Assembly: GCA_024636975.1 (NCBI GenBank)
Contig: JAGXGA010000034.1
Location: forward strand, 1 to 64,000
DNA from: Mariniphaga sp.
GTDB taxonomy: Bacteria > Bacteroidota > Bacteroidia > Bacteroidales > Prolixibacteraceae
Length of the DNA: 64,000 bases
Reading direction: 5' to 3'
In this document: positions 18,385 through 27,857 of the stretch, in pieces
Layout of the letters: each line of letters starts with the position of its first letter
Numbering within the stretch: the stretch's first letter is position 1
Notes under the pieces: generated by a model
Seen by the model: the letters and a program-made list of their open reading frames with translations, nothing else
What the model was told of the DNA's origin: nothing
Databases searched by the model: none
Translations under genes and position numbers: made by a program

Positions 18385-19110
18385 TTTTATATATTTCAAA
18401 AATTCCTGCCTTACATGTTGCTCTTTAAACCGTCCACTGAATTCTGTTGTTACCGTGGTACTGTTATCATCATTAATACCACGACATGAAACACACAAAT
18501 GTTTGGCATGAACAAGAACAACCACATCATCTGTTTTCAATGCCTTTTTTAGCTCACCTGCTATTTGGACAGTCATTCTTTCCTGTACCTGCGGACGACG
18601 TGCAAAATAATCCACAATCCTGTTTATTTTACTCAACCCAATTACTTCACCACTAGAGATATATGCCACATGAGCTTTACCCTGAACCGGGAGAAAGTGG
18701 TGTTCGCAAAATGAATTAACGCGAATATCCTTTTCCACCAACATTTCATTGTATTTGAACTTATTTTCAAACAATGAAATATCTGGCTTATTGGCAGGGT
18801 TCAATCCATAAAATATCTCTTTGACAAACATCTTAGCCACTCTGTGAGGAGTTCCACGAAGGCTGTCATCATTTAAATCAAGCCCCATAATTTCCATTAT
18901 ATCACGAAATTTATCTTCAATGACTGCTATCTTTTCCGAATCACTTTTTTCAAAAGCATCTGCACGAAGCGGTGTTTCAATTGAAGTTCCTACATGTTCG
19001 TCCCCTTGAACAATATACCCCTTTATCATTTCCTGTAAATGATCATTTCCATTTTTTAACGGCTTTCCATTTCCATTAATTACCTTAAGTATTTCTTTAT
19101 TACTCATCAT
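18379..19110 (-). CDS. folE: GTP cyclohydrolase I
   Basis: A 243-residue enzyme that turns GTP into 7,8-dihydroneopterin triphosphate, the first step of folate and pterin synthesis. Zinc ligands match the family: Cys135 and His138 in FCEHHFLPVQG and Cys206 in HLCVSCRG, the same 71-residue spacing as in the E. coli enzyme. The core motifs GLSKINRIVDYFARRPQ and STTVTTEFSG are intact. The N-terminal 60 residues are extra and poorly conserved. The start is ATG-ATG, so either may be used. It overlaps by six bases with the convergent oxidoreductase gene. Confidence 0.97.
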   Translation of the reverse strand: MMSNKEILKVINGNGKPLKNGNDHLQEMIKGYIVQGDEHVGTSIETPLRADAFEKSDSEKIAVIEDKFRDIMEIMGLDLNDDSLRGTPHRVAKMFVKEIFYGLNPANKPDISLFENKFKYNEMLVEKDIRVNSFCEHHFLPVQGKAHVAYISSGEVIGLSKINRIVDYFARRPQVQERMTVQIAGELKKALKTDDVVVLVHAKHLCVSCRGINDDNSTTVTTEFSGRFKEQHVRQEFLKYIKL

Positions 19111-19323
19111 CCCACTATTTAATTTTATAATTGAATATACAAACAGGTATGTAATCTTTTTGTTTAATTAACATGAAATATAATTTAAACAAAACAGCAG
19201 CAATCTCCAAATTTTAAACCATAAACCTTGTTATAAATCAATTGACAAATTTCCATATTAACCTTTTATAAAACATAAAAAAATTAATAGAAAAAACTTA
19301 TATTAGATGAAAAAGCAAGGAAA

Positions 19324-20028
19324 ATGAGCAACGCACTTTATGAATATTTAAACAACCGCCTTGGAGAACAAAGAGCAACTATAAACAGAAAAAAAATCCC
19401 CGGGCCAATAATTACAATCTCTCGCGAAGTGGGTTGTAACGGAGTGAAACTGGCAGTAAAACTGGCAGAAAAACTAAATCAGCATAATTTTGATTTCAAA
19501 TGGAAGGTTCTTAGTAAAGAGGTATTTTTCAAAAGTGCAAAAGAACTGAATATGGATCCGGAAGAGGTAAAAAGGGTTTTTAAATTTGACAGCTACACGT
19601 TCAACGATATTTTGAATGCCTTTGGCACTAAAACGTTTAAAAGTGAAAAAAAAGTAATCAAAACAGTAATTGAAGTAATTCATTCTTTTGCGGAGGATGG
19701 ATTTTGCATTATTGTTGGCCGTGCAGCACATATTATAGCTCATGACATTAAGAATTCGCTTCACCTCAGACTGGTAGCTCCCATAGAATACAGGATTAAG
19801 ACTATTATGACCAACAACTATTTAAACAGGGAAGAAGCCATCGAATTCATTCTTAAAGTAGATAAAGAAAGGGCTGCCTTTCGCAAGGCCATCAAAAAAG
19901 AAGCGCTTGAAGCAGATAACTTCGATTTAAGCCTTAACAGGGCTTCTTTTCAGGATAAGGAGGCCATCGAGCTTATAGAGCTGGCTGCAGATAAGAAAAA
20001 CATATTCATAGATTATATTGAATCCTGA
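19324..20028 (+). CDS. Cytidylate kinase-like P-loop protein
   Basis: A 234-residue protein of the Cytidylate_kin2 family. It has a nucleotide-binding loop variant (ISREVGCNGVKLAVKLAEKL), a conserved IIVGRAAHIIA strand-helix and Lys/Arg-rich lid segments (KVDKERAAFRKAIKKEALEA). It is not the essential Cmk, whose loop is GPSGxGKST; the true substrate of this family is not established. It stands alone in its orientation and ends eight bases before the 3' end of the convergent glycosylase gene. Confidence 0.87.
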   Translation: MSNALYEYLNNRLGEQRATINRKKIPGPIITISREVGCNGVKLAVKLAEKLNQHNFDFKWKVLSKEVFFKSAKELNMDPEEVKRVFKFDSYTFNDILNAFGTKTFKSEKKVIKTVIEVIHSFAEDGFCIIVGRAAHIIAHDIKNSLHLRLVAPIEYRIKTIMTNNYLNREEAIEFILKVDKERAAFRKAIKKEALEADNFDLSLNRASFQDKEAIELIELAADKKNIFIDYIES

Positions 20029-20036
20029 AACACGTA

Positions 20037-20801
20037 TTAAAACAGCAGCCCCTGTTGTTTTAATTCATTTTTGAAAGCAAATCCTGTCCAGTCTATTTCA
20101 GGAATAAACACTTTGAAACAATTAGTTTCGCCAAATAAAAAATCATTACTTCTACCGGGCATATTATAGCACATCATTGGGTGCATGGTTGAAATCACCT
20201 TTTGAGGCTGAATGCTTTTGCTTGCTTTGGCAGCATGATTTCCCCAAACAAACCAGGTAATATGCGGGGCATTATCTGAAATATATTGCAAAAGCTGACT
20301 GGTAAATTTCTCCCAGATCTTTTGGTGACTTCCCGGCTTGCCCGGTTCACAGGTAAACGAAGTATTCAGCATTAAAACACCCTGGCTTTCCCAATGCTCA
20401 AAAAGGTGGCCCGGAGAAAGTATTGGGAAATCGGTATAAAATTTTTCCTTTAGCTGATTGTACAGTAGTACTTTCCCGGTGTATGCCTTGTAAACTGCCC
20501 GCAAAATGTTTTTAAGCGAGATGTTCCGGAAAGGTTGACTCCACGACTGCAGTGTCCCCACTTCAAACGCACGGCCAGTAGCATCACCGGCTTGCGGATA
20601 AGGATCCTGACCCAGAATTACAATTTTTCCGCTGGCAATGGGAACCGTTAAAAACCGAAGTACCTTTTCTGCCGAAGGAGTAAAACCGGTTATAACGACT
20701 TCTGCCTCTGCATTGGCAATTAAATCCCTGATTTCTTCAGACAGAAAAGGTGCCCAGTCGGAATGAATTTCAAGCTCTTTTAAAAAAAGGGAGTCGCTCA
20801 T
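20037..20801 (-). CDS. ung: Uracil-DNA glycosylase family protein
   Basis: A 254-residue enzyme that should cut uracil from DNA. The water-activating motif is GQDPYPQAGDATGRAF (Asp66) instead of the usual GQDPYHGPGQ; the uracil-binding strand MLNTSFTCEPGKPGSH and the WGNHA strand are present. The leucine-loop His motif is MHPMM rather than HPSPLS. These changes place it as a divergent branch of family 1 or a close sister family, so the symbol is provisional. It starts four bases after the stop of the DUF1080-PHP gene and is probably translated from the same mRNA as that gene and the MFS transporter, an unusual company for a repair enzyme. Confidence 0.85.
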   Translation of the reverse strand: MSDSLFLKELEIHSDWAPFLSEEIRDLIANAEAEVVITGFTPSAEKVLRFLTVPIASGKIVILGQDPYPQAGDATGRAFEVGTLQSWSQPFRNISLKNILRAVYKAYTGKVLLYNQLKEKFYTDFPILSPGHLFEHWESQGVLMLNTSFTCEPGKPGSHQKIWEKFTSQLLQYISDNAPHITWFVWGNHAAKASKSIQPQKVISTMHPMMCYNMPGRSNDFLFGETNCFKVFIPEIDWTGFAFKNELKQQGLLF

Positions 20802-20805
20802 GCAT

Positions 20806-22275
20806 CTACCCTGTGATTTTTTCAGGTAACCCTTTTACATTGATTGGCTTCAAATGATCGGGTTTAATTTCAAACATGTCATTTGGAGTCAGTTTACATT
20901 CTTCGATCATCTGTATGCAGTATTCCAGTTGCCCCAGATCTCTTCCTGTATTGTTGGTTCCGAATGTAAATTTAAGACCTGCCTCTTTTGCCATTTTAAC
21001 CATTTCTGCCGACGGAAGTTTATACCGAGCATTTATTTCAAGAGCAATATTGTTATCACCCAATACCTTAATTACCCGGCTAATGCGATCTTTTGTCCAT
21101 AGCTCATTATGCTCATCCATTAATTCAGCTGGTAAAACTGTTGGATTCACATATATATCTACAGGTTCCTGTGAAAAGATGGCTTCAATCTTTCCCACCA
21201 TCTGGTCCATGAACTGCTGCTTATCATCAACCCATACTTCTTCAGGGATCCAAATCCGGTTACGGCGGCCTTTAGAATCGGTAAAGGTCATAGCATCAGT
21301 AAACACATAATCGAATTCTGCAATAGCTTCAGGCGAAAAAAGTGTTACCCACTCCCTGCCTTCGGCCTGCATACCTTTAAATGTGGGGCTACCCTTTACG
21401 GAATCAATATATGCATAAAGCGATTCATCGTTGGTAACAGGAAAATGCAATCCACAGTTGGGTGCAACACCGTAATTTATTCCCAGGTGCTGAGAATTTG
21501 CTACTACCTCTTCGATTGTCAGCCCACCTTTCAGGTGCACGTGGTAATCAACAACAGGATATCCTGCCCGCATGAGTTTTGTCACAAGGGTATCCCATTC
21601 TTTGTCAACCGATGAATAATCCGGAGTTCCTTGCGGTAATGCACGGGCACGGATGTTCCTGAACCAAACAGTGCTGCCCGGATCGTGTGCCTGTAAGGCA
21701 AATGTCCCTTCCTCAATACGCATTTCTTCACTTCCCTCAGGCCTCCATGGTTTTTCTGGCTCACGGTATTCATTTACCTTAATATCGTTAACAAAAACTT
21801 CAACCAGATTATCCACAACTTTCACCCGCATTTTAAACCATTCATTGTCGTTAACCAGCGGATAATAAATATTCCTGATGTTATAAATACTGCCTGTTTT
21901 TCGCCTCTCGGGATGGTCACCCGACCCCTGGAATGAATTATTTACCTGTATTTCGTATCCTTTCTGCGGCCAGCCCTCTGATTGGTAGGCAGTGTGAATA
22001 AATATGCCTGAATTGGATTTTTCACTTGTTTTAACTTCAGATTCAAATTCAAAATTCCTGTAGTTTCCATCATAGAAAAGATGGGCACGTTCACCGGCAC
22101 ATTTTATTGATCCGTCTTCTACTGTAATGCTTTCAGGATTCTCAGAAGATACTTTCCAGCCATCCAGCGATTCACCATCAAACAATGAAGTCCACTCTTC
22201 GGAAGGTTCATTTGACTGGCAACCGATCAATGTTATGATTGCCAGCAAAAAAGATAAGAATACAGATGTTTTCAT
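20806..22275 (-). CDS. Lipoprotein fusing DUF1080 and a PHP-like hydrolase domain
   Basis: A 489-residue lipoprotein; I choose the ATG that gives MKTSVFLSFLLAIITLIGC with lipobox LIGC, 51 bases inside a longer open frame. Residues about 28-210 are DUF1080 (SLFDGESLDGWKV, NSGIFIHTAYQ). Residues about 235-480 look like a PHP-type TIM barrel with DYHVHLKGG, EINARY and FTFGTNNTGR in place of the usual metal-binding His/Asp clusters. The combination suggests cell-surface or periplasmic breakdown of a modified sugar or phosphorylated polyol, though the activity is not known. The MFS gene lies upstream by 53 bases and ung downstream by four, forming one likely operon. Confidence 0.85.
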   Translation of the reverse strand: MKTSVFLSFLLAIITLIGCQSNEPSEEWTSLFDGESLDGWKVSSENPESITVEDGSIKCAGERAHLFYDGNYRNFEFESEVKTSEKSNSGIFIHTAYQSEGWPQKGYEIQVNNSFQGSGDHPERRKTGSIYNIRNIYYPLVNDNEWFKMRVKVVDNLVEVFVNDIKVNEYREPEKPWRPEGSEEMRIEEGTFALQAHDPGSTVWFRNIRARALPQGTPDYSSVDKEWDTLVTKLMRAGYPVVDYHVHLKGGLTIEEVVANSQHLGINYGVAPNCGLHFPVTNDESLYAYIDSVKGSPTFKGMQAEGREWVTLFSPEAIAEFDYVFTDAMTFTDSKGRRNRIWIPEEVWVDDKQQFMDQMVGKIEAIFSQEPVDIYVNPTVLPAELMDEHNELWTKDRISRVIKVLGDNNIALEINARYKLPSAEMVKMAKEAGLKFTFGTNNTGRDLGQLEYCIQMIEECKLTPNDMFEIKPDHLKPINVKGLPEKITG

Positions 22276-22328
22276 TTTATTATATTTAGTTATATTATTA
22301 TCATTCAATTGCGGCCAATGCCTCAAAA

Positions 22329-23675
22329 CTAATCATTTGATTCTTCATTATCGAATTTATCCTGAGGATTATTTCCTTTGTAACTAATAACAAGAAGAAA
22401 TAATACGATTGAAGCCAGAACAAAGGAAGCAAAACTGTAACTTCCCAGACGCGTATAGGAAAAGCTGAACAGCAATGGCCCCAATGCACTTGAAAAAACA
22501 GTGATCGCCATTACAAAGCCTGTTATGCTACCCAGGTTTTTTCGCCCATAAAACCTTGGCCATGTAACGCTCATCAGCACATTAAATAAACCATTCACCA
22601 TGCCATGACCCAAAATAAAACCATAATAAAAAATTCCGTCGTTTAAATTGGCAAGCGAAACAAGGGCAATTAATTCGCCGGTGAGAACAAAGTACAACAG
22701 GTACTTCAATTTGATGCGGTCGCTGATCCACCCTCCGACAAAAGAAATTCCCACCGACAAAAAAGAAATAGGAATAAAAACTGCCAGGGCTTTATCACGA
22801 TCCATATCTGCTACTTCAAATATTGAAACCAGATGAAAAGTAAACCCGGTTATATAAAGTGCATACATAGCAAGTGGAATAACATACAGCCAAAACACAA
22901 GCGTACGACGTGCTTCAACTAGAGTAAATTCTTTAAACGGGCTTATAGTAACATGATGCTCGCGGTGACCATGTTTTTTGCCATCGGGAATAAGACCAAC
23001 ATCCTCCGGATTGTCCCTGAATAAAAGGAAGGCAAGCAATGAAAATATAATTCCTATAAAACCGGCCATTATTATCCAGGCATACCTCCAGGATGTCTCC
23101 TGGATCAAACCGTCGAATGTTAGCGGGGCAATAGAAAATCCAACTGCAACAAATACCGACATAATACCATTGGCAAACCCACGTCGGGCAACAAACCATT
23201 TCATAAGCATGTTGCGCGAAACCATGGTTAGAACCCCTTGCCCAGAAAACCGTAAAAGAAAAAAAAGAAATATCAACAGAAGGATAGCAACAGTGTTATA
23301 AGCCGGTGAAGTATAATCTGTCGCAAAAACATTTAATATGCGGTCGGATTGACTCAATAACAACAACACGGTAGCTAACAGAAGAGAGGCGCTTATCGCC
23401 GTCCAGCGGGCACCAAATTTATCGTACTGCCTGCCGGCCCATGTTAAAAGCAATGAGCTGCATATGGTACCAATCATATAGGCAGTGCTAATCTGGTTCC
23501 TGTTAATTTTTATATTCTCAATGAGGTAATCGGTAAAAGTAGAGACCCCCATTGTTTGCCCCGGGGCACTGGCCAACACACCAACAACGGATGCAATTAA
23601 AATAATCCAGCCATAAAAAAACGGAAGTTTTGCCGGATTGAAAGGGATGTTATTCCATCGTAGTTTGAATGCCAT
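22329..23675 (-). CDS. Major facilitator superfamily transporter
   Basis: A 448-residue protein with twelve predicted membrane helices. It opens FYGWIILIASVVGVLASAPGQTMGVSTFTDYLIE, typical of the MFS group that includes oxalate/formate-like antiporters, and has the loop motif WAGRQYDKFGARW between helices 2 and 3. A His-rich cytoplasmic loop (KKHGHREHHVTISP) lies in the middle. The substrate is not evident; its operon partner, the DUF1080-PHP lipoprotein, would fit import of the released sugar or acid. Start chosen as the first ATG before the membrane helices. Confidence 0.92.
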   Translation of the reverse strand: MAFKLRWNNIPFNPAKLPFFYGWIILIASVVGVLASAPGQTMGVSTFTDYLIENIKINRNQISTAYMIGTICSSLLLTWAGRQYDKFGARWTAISASLLLATVLLLLSQSDRILNVFATDYTSPAYNTVAILLLIFLFFLLRFSGQGVLTMVSRNMLMKWFVARRGFANGIMSVFVAVGFSIAPLTFDGLIQETSWRYAWIIMAGFIGIIFSLLAFLLFRDNPEDVGLIPDGKKHGHREHHVTISPFKEFTLVEARRTLVFWLYVIPLAMYALYITGFTFHLVSIFEVADMDRDKALAVFIPISFLSVGISFVGGWISDRIKLKYLLYFVLTGELIALVSLANLNDGIFYYGFILGHGMVNGLFNVLMSVTWPRFYGRKNLGSITGFVMAITVFSSALGPLLFSFSYTRLGSYSFASFVLASIVLFLLVISYKGNNPQDKFDNEESND

Positions 23676-23824
23676 TTCTGATTTTTGAGTAAAAGTACAG
23701 ATTGAACATCGGAATTGTTCAAAGAATTTCTCTGAAAGTTTAATTACAATGTAAGATTAACCTTTAATTTTTTTATTGTATAATTTTCTTATCCTGTAAC
23801 TTGGATATTTTTTGTTTATATAAT

Positions 23825-24148
23825 CTACAATATCACTTCACTTATTTGAATTAAAGCTTTGCTGTTGGTAAACATTGAAACATCAGCCATTATTTCGGCA
23901 GCATTGCTCCCAAAGGAGCTTTCAAAAGCATCTATGCTTTCAAAATATAAGCCTGACACTGCGGCGTATGGAGGAACAGACCCAGGTGCGCCTCCGCTAA
24001 TCCCTCTTTCAACTGAGGATTCTTTTAAGGCATCTCCCAGCAATTCCCTTACCATTACGATGTGATGATTATTGTAATAATCCATGTCAAAATATATATC
24101 TTCGCCACCAGGATAGAATACACTTACCTTAATCGTGCCCTTTTTCAT
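23825..24148 (-). CDS. EthD family protein
   Basis: A 107-residue ferredoxin-like alpha+beta protein of the EthD (dimeric alpha-beta barrel) family. The hallmark is the GGEDIYFDMDYYNNHHI segment with the double His, followed by a helix and GLYFESIDAFESSF. Members are small degradation or quinone-type enzymes whose reaction is usually unassigned. It is encoded alone; 149 bases separate it from the MFS gene, which runs in the same direction downstream. Confidence 0.88.
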   Translation of the reverse strand: MKKGTIKVSVFYPGGEDIYFDMDYYNNHHIVMVRELLGDALKESSVERGISGGAPGSVPPYAAVSGLYFESIDAFESSFGSNAAEIMADVSMFTNSKALIQISEVIL

Positions 24149-24477
24149 TGCAGTTCCCTTTCATAAACAACATTCCATCAATCTTTTTTACCTATATTTC
24201 TTTTAAATGCAATAATTATTTAAACCACCAGGTGCAGTAATAGATTATGAACCTGTATTTAACTGGTATTGTTCAATTAATAACAAAAAGCCATTCCCAA
24301 ATAACTCTGTTATTTGCCTGATATTATCTCCACAATACTGAATAAATTCAGATATTCTGAACAGAGTTTGTATTATTTTTGGCCTTCTAAACTGAAGTGA
24401 TAAAGCTATAAATTACAGTTCATGAAGTTTCAAACAGTTTAGATATAAAGTCCGGTATAATATTAAACCTATCGAAT
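24149..24477. other. Divergent intergenic region with an 8-bp inverted repeat
   Basis: This lies between the EthD gene (minus) and the YitT gene (plus), so it must hold both promoters. A perfect 8-bp stem, CAAATAAC (24298-24305) and GTTATTTG (24309-24316), with a 3-base loop sits in the middle and could be an operator. I see no small gene and no clear TAnnTTTG box. Confidence 0.45.
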
Positions 24478-25404
24478 ATGGCATTCCTGTCGAAACAAAA
24501 AATGTTCAGTACACAGTGGTTTATCGACTATCTGTACATACTGTTAGGATCCTTTATCCTTGCAATTGGCTATGTGTTTTTTGTTACCCCGCATAAAATT
24601 GTACCTGGTGGTGTATACGGCATAGCCATAGTAGTACATTACCTCACGAGGGGAATGTTTGAAATATGGCCCAATGGTTTTCCAATCGGGTTATTCGGAT
24701 TAATACTAAACATTCCGTTGACTTATGCAGGTATAAAAATTCTGGGACCCCGGTTTGGCATAAAAACAGTAGTCGGATTTGTGCTTGCCTCAGTTTTTAT
24801 CGATGGAATAGCCTATCTGCGCCCCGTAGGCGATGCCCCCCTGGTAAATGATGTGCTGTTGTCGAGTGTGTTTGCGGGGGTCTTGATTGGAGTTGGGCTG
24901 GGGCTCATTTTCAAATCAAGAGCCACCTCAGGGGGCTCCGACATCATTGCCATGATTATTGCAAAATACACCCGGCTTCAACTCGGAAAGCTGATGATTT
25001 ATGTTGATTCTGCAATTGTTTTAATAGGACTAGCCGCATTTAAAGATTGGCAGATACCTCTTTATTCTTTAGTTGTAATCTATATTACTGGAAGGGCGAT
25101 CGATATGATTCTGGAGGGGGCAGGTTATAATAAAGCCATGCTCATTATTTCGAAAAAACATCCCGAGATTAAAAACAAAATCATGAAAGATCTGGAACGG
25201 GGAGGCACGTATCTTAAGGGTGAAGGAATGTTTACAGGTGAAGAAAAGCAAATTATTTATACCGTAGTCAGCCGTCGTGAGGTTGCCGTTCTGCAGGAAT
25301 ACATCAACAATATTGACCCTGACGCATTTATAACTGTTATGAACGCCAGCGAAATACTGGGAGAAGGATTCCAGAGTCTTCGCAAAAAAGTAGAAGCAGG
25401 TTAA
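24478..25404 (+). CDS. YitT family membrane protein
   Basis: A 308-residue protein with five or six membrane helices (about residues 15-210), including the family motif VPGGVYGIAIVVHYL and the SGGSDIIAMIIAKYT helix, then a cytoplasmic DUF2179 domain (about 225-300) with GEEKQIIYTVVSRREV and INNIDPDAFITV. It matches the YitT/DUF161 family in length and order. Its transport or regulatory role is not known for any member with certainty. It is a single gene unit. Confidence 0.93.
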   Translation: MAFLSKQKMFSTQWFIDYLYILLGSFILAIGYVFFVTPHKIVPGGVYGIAIVVHYLTRGMFEIWPNGFPIGLFGLILNIPLTYAGIKILGPRFGIKTVVGFVLASVFIDGIAYLRPVGDAPLVNDVLLSSVFAGVLIGVGLGLIFKSRATSGGSDIIAMIIAKYTRLQLGKLMIYVDSAIVLIGLAAFKDWQIPLYSLVVIYITGRAIDMILEGAGYNKAMLIISKKHPEIKNKIMKDLERGGTYLKGEGMFTGEEKQIIYTVVSRREVAVLQEYINNIDPDAFITVMNASEILGEGFQSLRKKVEAG

Positions 25405-25554
25405 ACTACACGGATACTATTCTGCAGGTACTGGTTCGCCATTCGCATCCGGATTCCGGCAGTCTGCCTAAAGAAAATGTTATTTTTTCCTAAATGAAAT
25501 TTAAGAACATTCATTTTTTTTATTTTTGAACTGTTCTGAAAGCAAAAACAAACC

Positions 25555-27849
25555 ATGGGCAGATCTCTCTCTATTTTTTTATTTGTAATCCTGCTTTTTC
25601 ATTTGAACAGCCATAGCCAGTCGGTGGGCCTTGTATTAAGTGGTGGCGGTGCAAAAGGTATTGCACACATTGAAGTAATACGTGCTCTGGAAGAAAACAA
25701 CATTCCTATCGATTACATTGCCGGCACTTCAATAGGTGCCATTGTAGGTGGCTTGTATGCCGCCGGATATTCGCCTGACGAAATGGAGAAACTATTCCGG
25801 TCCGATGATTTCTATTTCTGGTCGACCGGTCGCATTCAAAAGGAGTACCGTTATCATTTCACACGACCTGAAGCCGATCCTGCATGGCTCGAACTAAGGC
25901 TTGCCAAAAGGGACGACCGGCTGACTGTACTTCCTCCAACCAATATAATACCGGAAGTGCAGATGGATTTTGCCTTTATGGAATTGCTTTCCTCAACCAA
26001 TACTGCCTGCAAAAACAGCTTCGACAGCCTGATGGTTCCGTTCTTCTGTGTTGCAACCGATGTACATTCAAATGAGGCTGTTATTCTACGAAAAGGCGAT
26101 CTAAGTGAAGCAATAAGGGCATCAATGACCTTTCCCATTTACTACAAAGCCATTCAGATCGACGGCAAACTGTTGTTCGACGGAGGAATTGTAAATAATT
26201 TTCCCCAGGATGTAATGGAAGAAATTTACAGTCCTGATATCATTATCGGCCATAAGGTAGCCGATGCCACCAGGGAACCGGGAACCGACAACCTGATGGA
26301 ACAGATTACCAACATGGTAATGCGGCCTACCAATTATGAAATACCTCCGGAAAAAGGCATTCTGTTGGAAACAAAATTTAATAACGTTAGCCTGCTTGAC
26401 TTTCAGAAATACGATTTTATTGCCAGGGAAGGGCGCAAAACTGCTGATAGTTTCATCGACAGTATTAAAACGCGAATTACCAGGAGAGTGAATGTGGATA
26501 ACGTAAACAGGAAACGGAAGGCATTCAATGCAAAAAAGCCTGAACTTTATTTTCAGAACATTCAGGTTGAAGGTGTTGAAGACCCTATGCAACGAAGATT
26601 TATTATCCAGTCGATGAAACACAACTACAATATTGTGTCGCTGGAGGAATTGAAAAAAGAATATTTTAAACTCATAGCCAACGAACACCTGAAATCGATC
26701 AGGCCACTGGCATACTACAATCCGGAAACCGGGTTTTACGACCTGCACCTGAAAGTAGAGCCTGAAAAGAACATGCGTATAAATATGGGCGGCAACATTT
26801 CTACAAAACCTATTAACCAGGGATTTGTGAGCTTCGATTACCGCACCTATCAGAAACGGGCCTATACTCTCAGTTCAAATATCTATTTCGGGAGGTTCTA
26901 CAGCTCTTTCAAAGTCGGGGGACGTATCGATTTCCCCACCTCCCTGCCCTTCTATCTGGCCGGATATACAACTCTTAACCGGTGGGATTTCTTTGCCTCC
27001 AGCACCGAGTTATTTTTCGAAGATGTAAGGCCTCCGTATATTATTCAGGGAGAGAATAACCTGCGGCTCGAAGCGGGCATACCCCTTGGACTGCATTCTA
27101 AACTATTTGCAGGAGGAGCATTTTCCAATTCAAACGATGAATATTATCAAACCGACATATTTAAAAAAGAGGATGAACCCGATCAAACCACCTTTAATGC
27201 GTTTGTCGGACAGCTGGGATTTGAACGTAATTCTTTAAATTTTAAACAATATGCAACTGAAGGAGCATACAGTTCAATAACTGCGCAATACGTTGCCGGA
27301 AGGGAATCCAATAAGCCCGGGACCACATCAGCTGCCACAATCCGAACCGCAAGACACCACGGATATTATTTGCTGCAGGCAAAAGTGTTAAGGCATATCA
27401 ATATCGGTAAAAGGTTTACTTTGGGAACCCAACTTGAAGCAGTTTACAGTAGCAAAGCGAATTTTAAAAACTACCGGTCAACAATGCTTACCGCGCCAGG
27501 GTATACCCCTACGCCTCATAGCCGGTCGTTGTTCATCGAAAACTTTCGTTCAAATAATTACCTGGCAGGTGGATTAAAAACTATTTTTCACCTAAAACCG
27601 GCGCTTCACCTTCGGTTGGAAGGTCATGCTTTTTTACCTGTAAAAGAAGAACTTCCTACCCCGGAACTTACTACCTACAGAAGCGAAAAATATTTTTCAA
27701 ATTATTACCTTCAGGGAATGGCATCGCTGGTGTATCATACCGGTGTAGGTCCCGCCAGCATTTCACTCAATTATTACGATAAACCTAATACAAAAGTCTA
27801 CATAACGTTGAATTTTGGCTATATCCTTTTTAATAAAAGAGGATATTAA
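25555..27849 (+). CDS. Patatin-like phospholipase with outer-membrane barrel
   Basis: A 764-residue protein of the PlpD-like class. After a signal peptide (1-22) comes a patatin domain with oxyanion loop SGGGAKGIAH, nucleophile Ser59 (GTSIG) and catalytic Asp near 209 (FDGGIVNN). About residues 330-410 are a POTRA-like linker and the rest is a BamA-type 16-strand beta barrel ending in LNFGYILFNKRGY. It is expected to sit in the outer membrane and act as phospholipase A or lysophospholipase. A TATTTTTG box lies at 25521-25528, 27 bases before the ATG. The gene is convergent with, and eight bases from, the PAS kinase gene. Confidence 0.93.
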   Translation: MGRSLSIFLFVILLFHLNSHSQSVGLVLSGGGAKGIAHIEVIRALEENNIPIDYIAGTSIGAIVGGLYAAGYSPDEMEKLFRSDDFYFWSTGRIQKEYRYHFTRPEADPAWLELRLAKRDDRLTVLPPTNIIPEVQMDFAFMELLSSTNTACKNSFDSLMVPFFCVATDVHSNEAVILRKGDLSEAIRASMTFPIYYKAIQIDGKLLFDGGIVNNFPQDVMEEIYSPDIIIGHKVADATREPGTDNLMEQITNMVMRPTNYEIPPEKGILLETKFNNVSLLDFQKYDFIAREGRKTADSFIDSIKTRITRRVNVDNVNRKRKAFNAKKPELYFQNIQVEGVEDPMQRRFIIQSMKHNYNIVSLEELKKEYFKLIANEHLKSIRPLAYYNPETGFYDLHLKVEPEKNMRINMGGNISTKPINQGFVSFDYRTYQKRAYTLSSNIYFGRFYSSFKVGGRIDFPTSLPFYLAGYTTLNRWDFFASSTELFFEDVRPPYIIQGENNLRLEAGIPLGLHSKLFAGGAFSNSNDEYYQTDIFKKEDEPDQTTFNAFVGQLGFERNSLNFKQYATEGAYSSITAQYVAGRESNKPGTTSAATIRTARHHGYYLLQAKVLRHINIGKRFTLGTQLEAVYSSKANFKNYRSTMLTAPGYTPTPHSRSLFIENFRSNNYLAGGLKTIFHLKPALHLRLEGHAFLPVKEELPTPELTTYRSEKYFSNYYLQGMASLVYHTGVGPASISLNYYDKPNTKVYITLNFGYILFNKRGY

Positions 27850-27857
27850 AAACTACT

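Noticed and set aside
26122-26748. Open frame of 208 codons on the minus strand
   Set aside because: Antisense to the patatin-porin gene; no motif.
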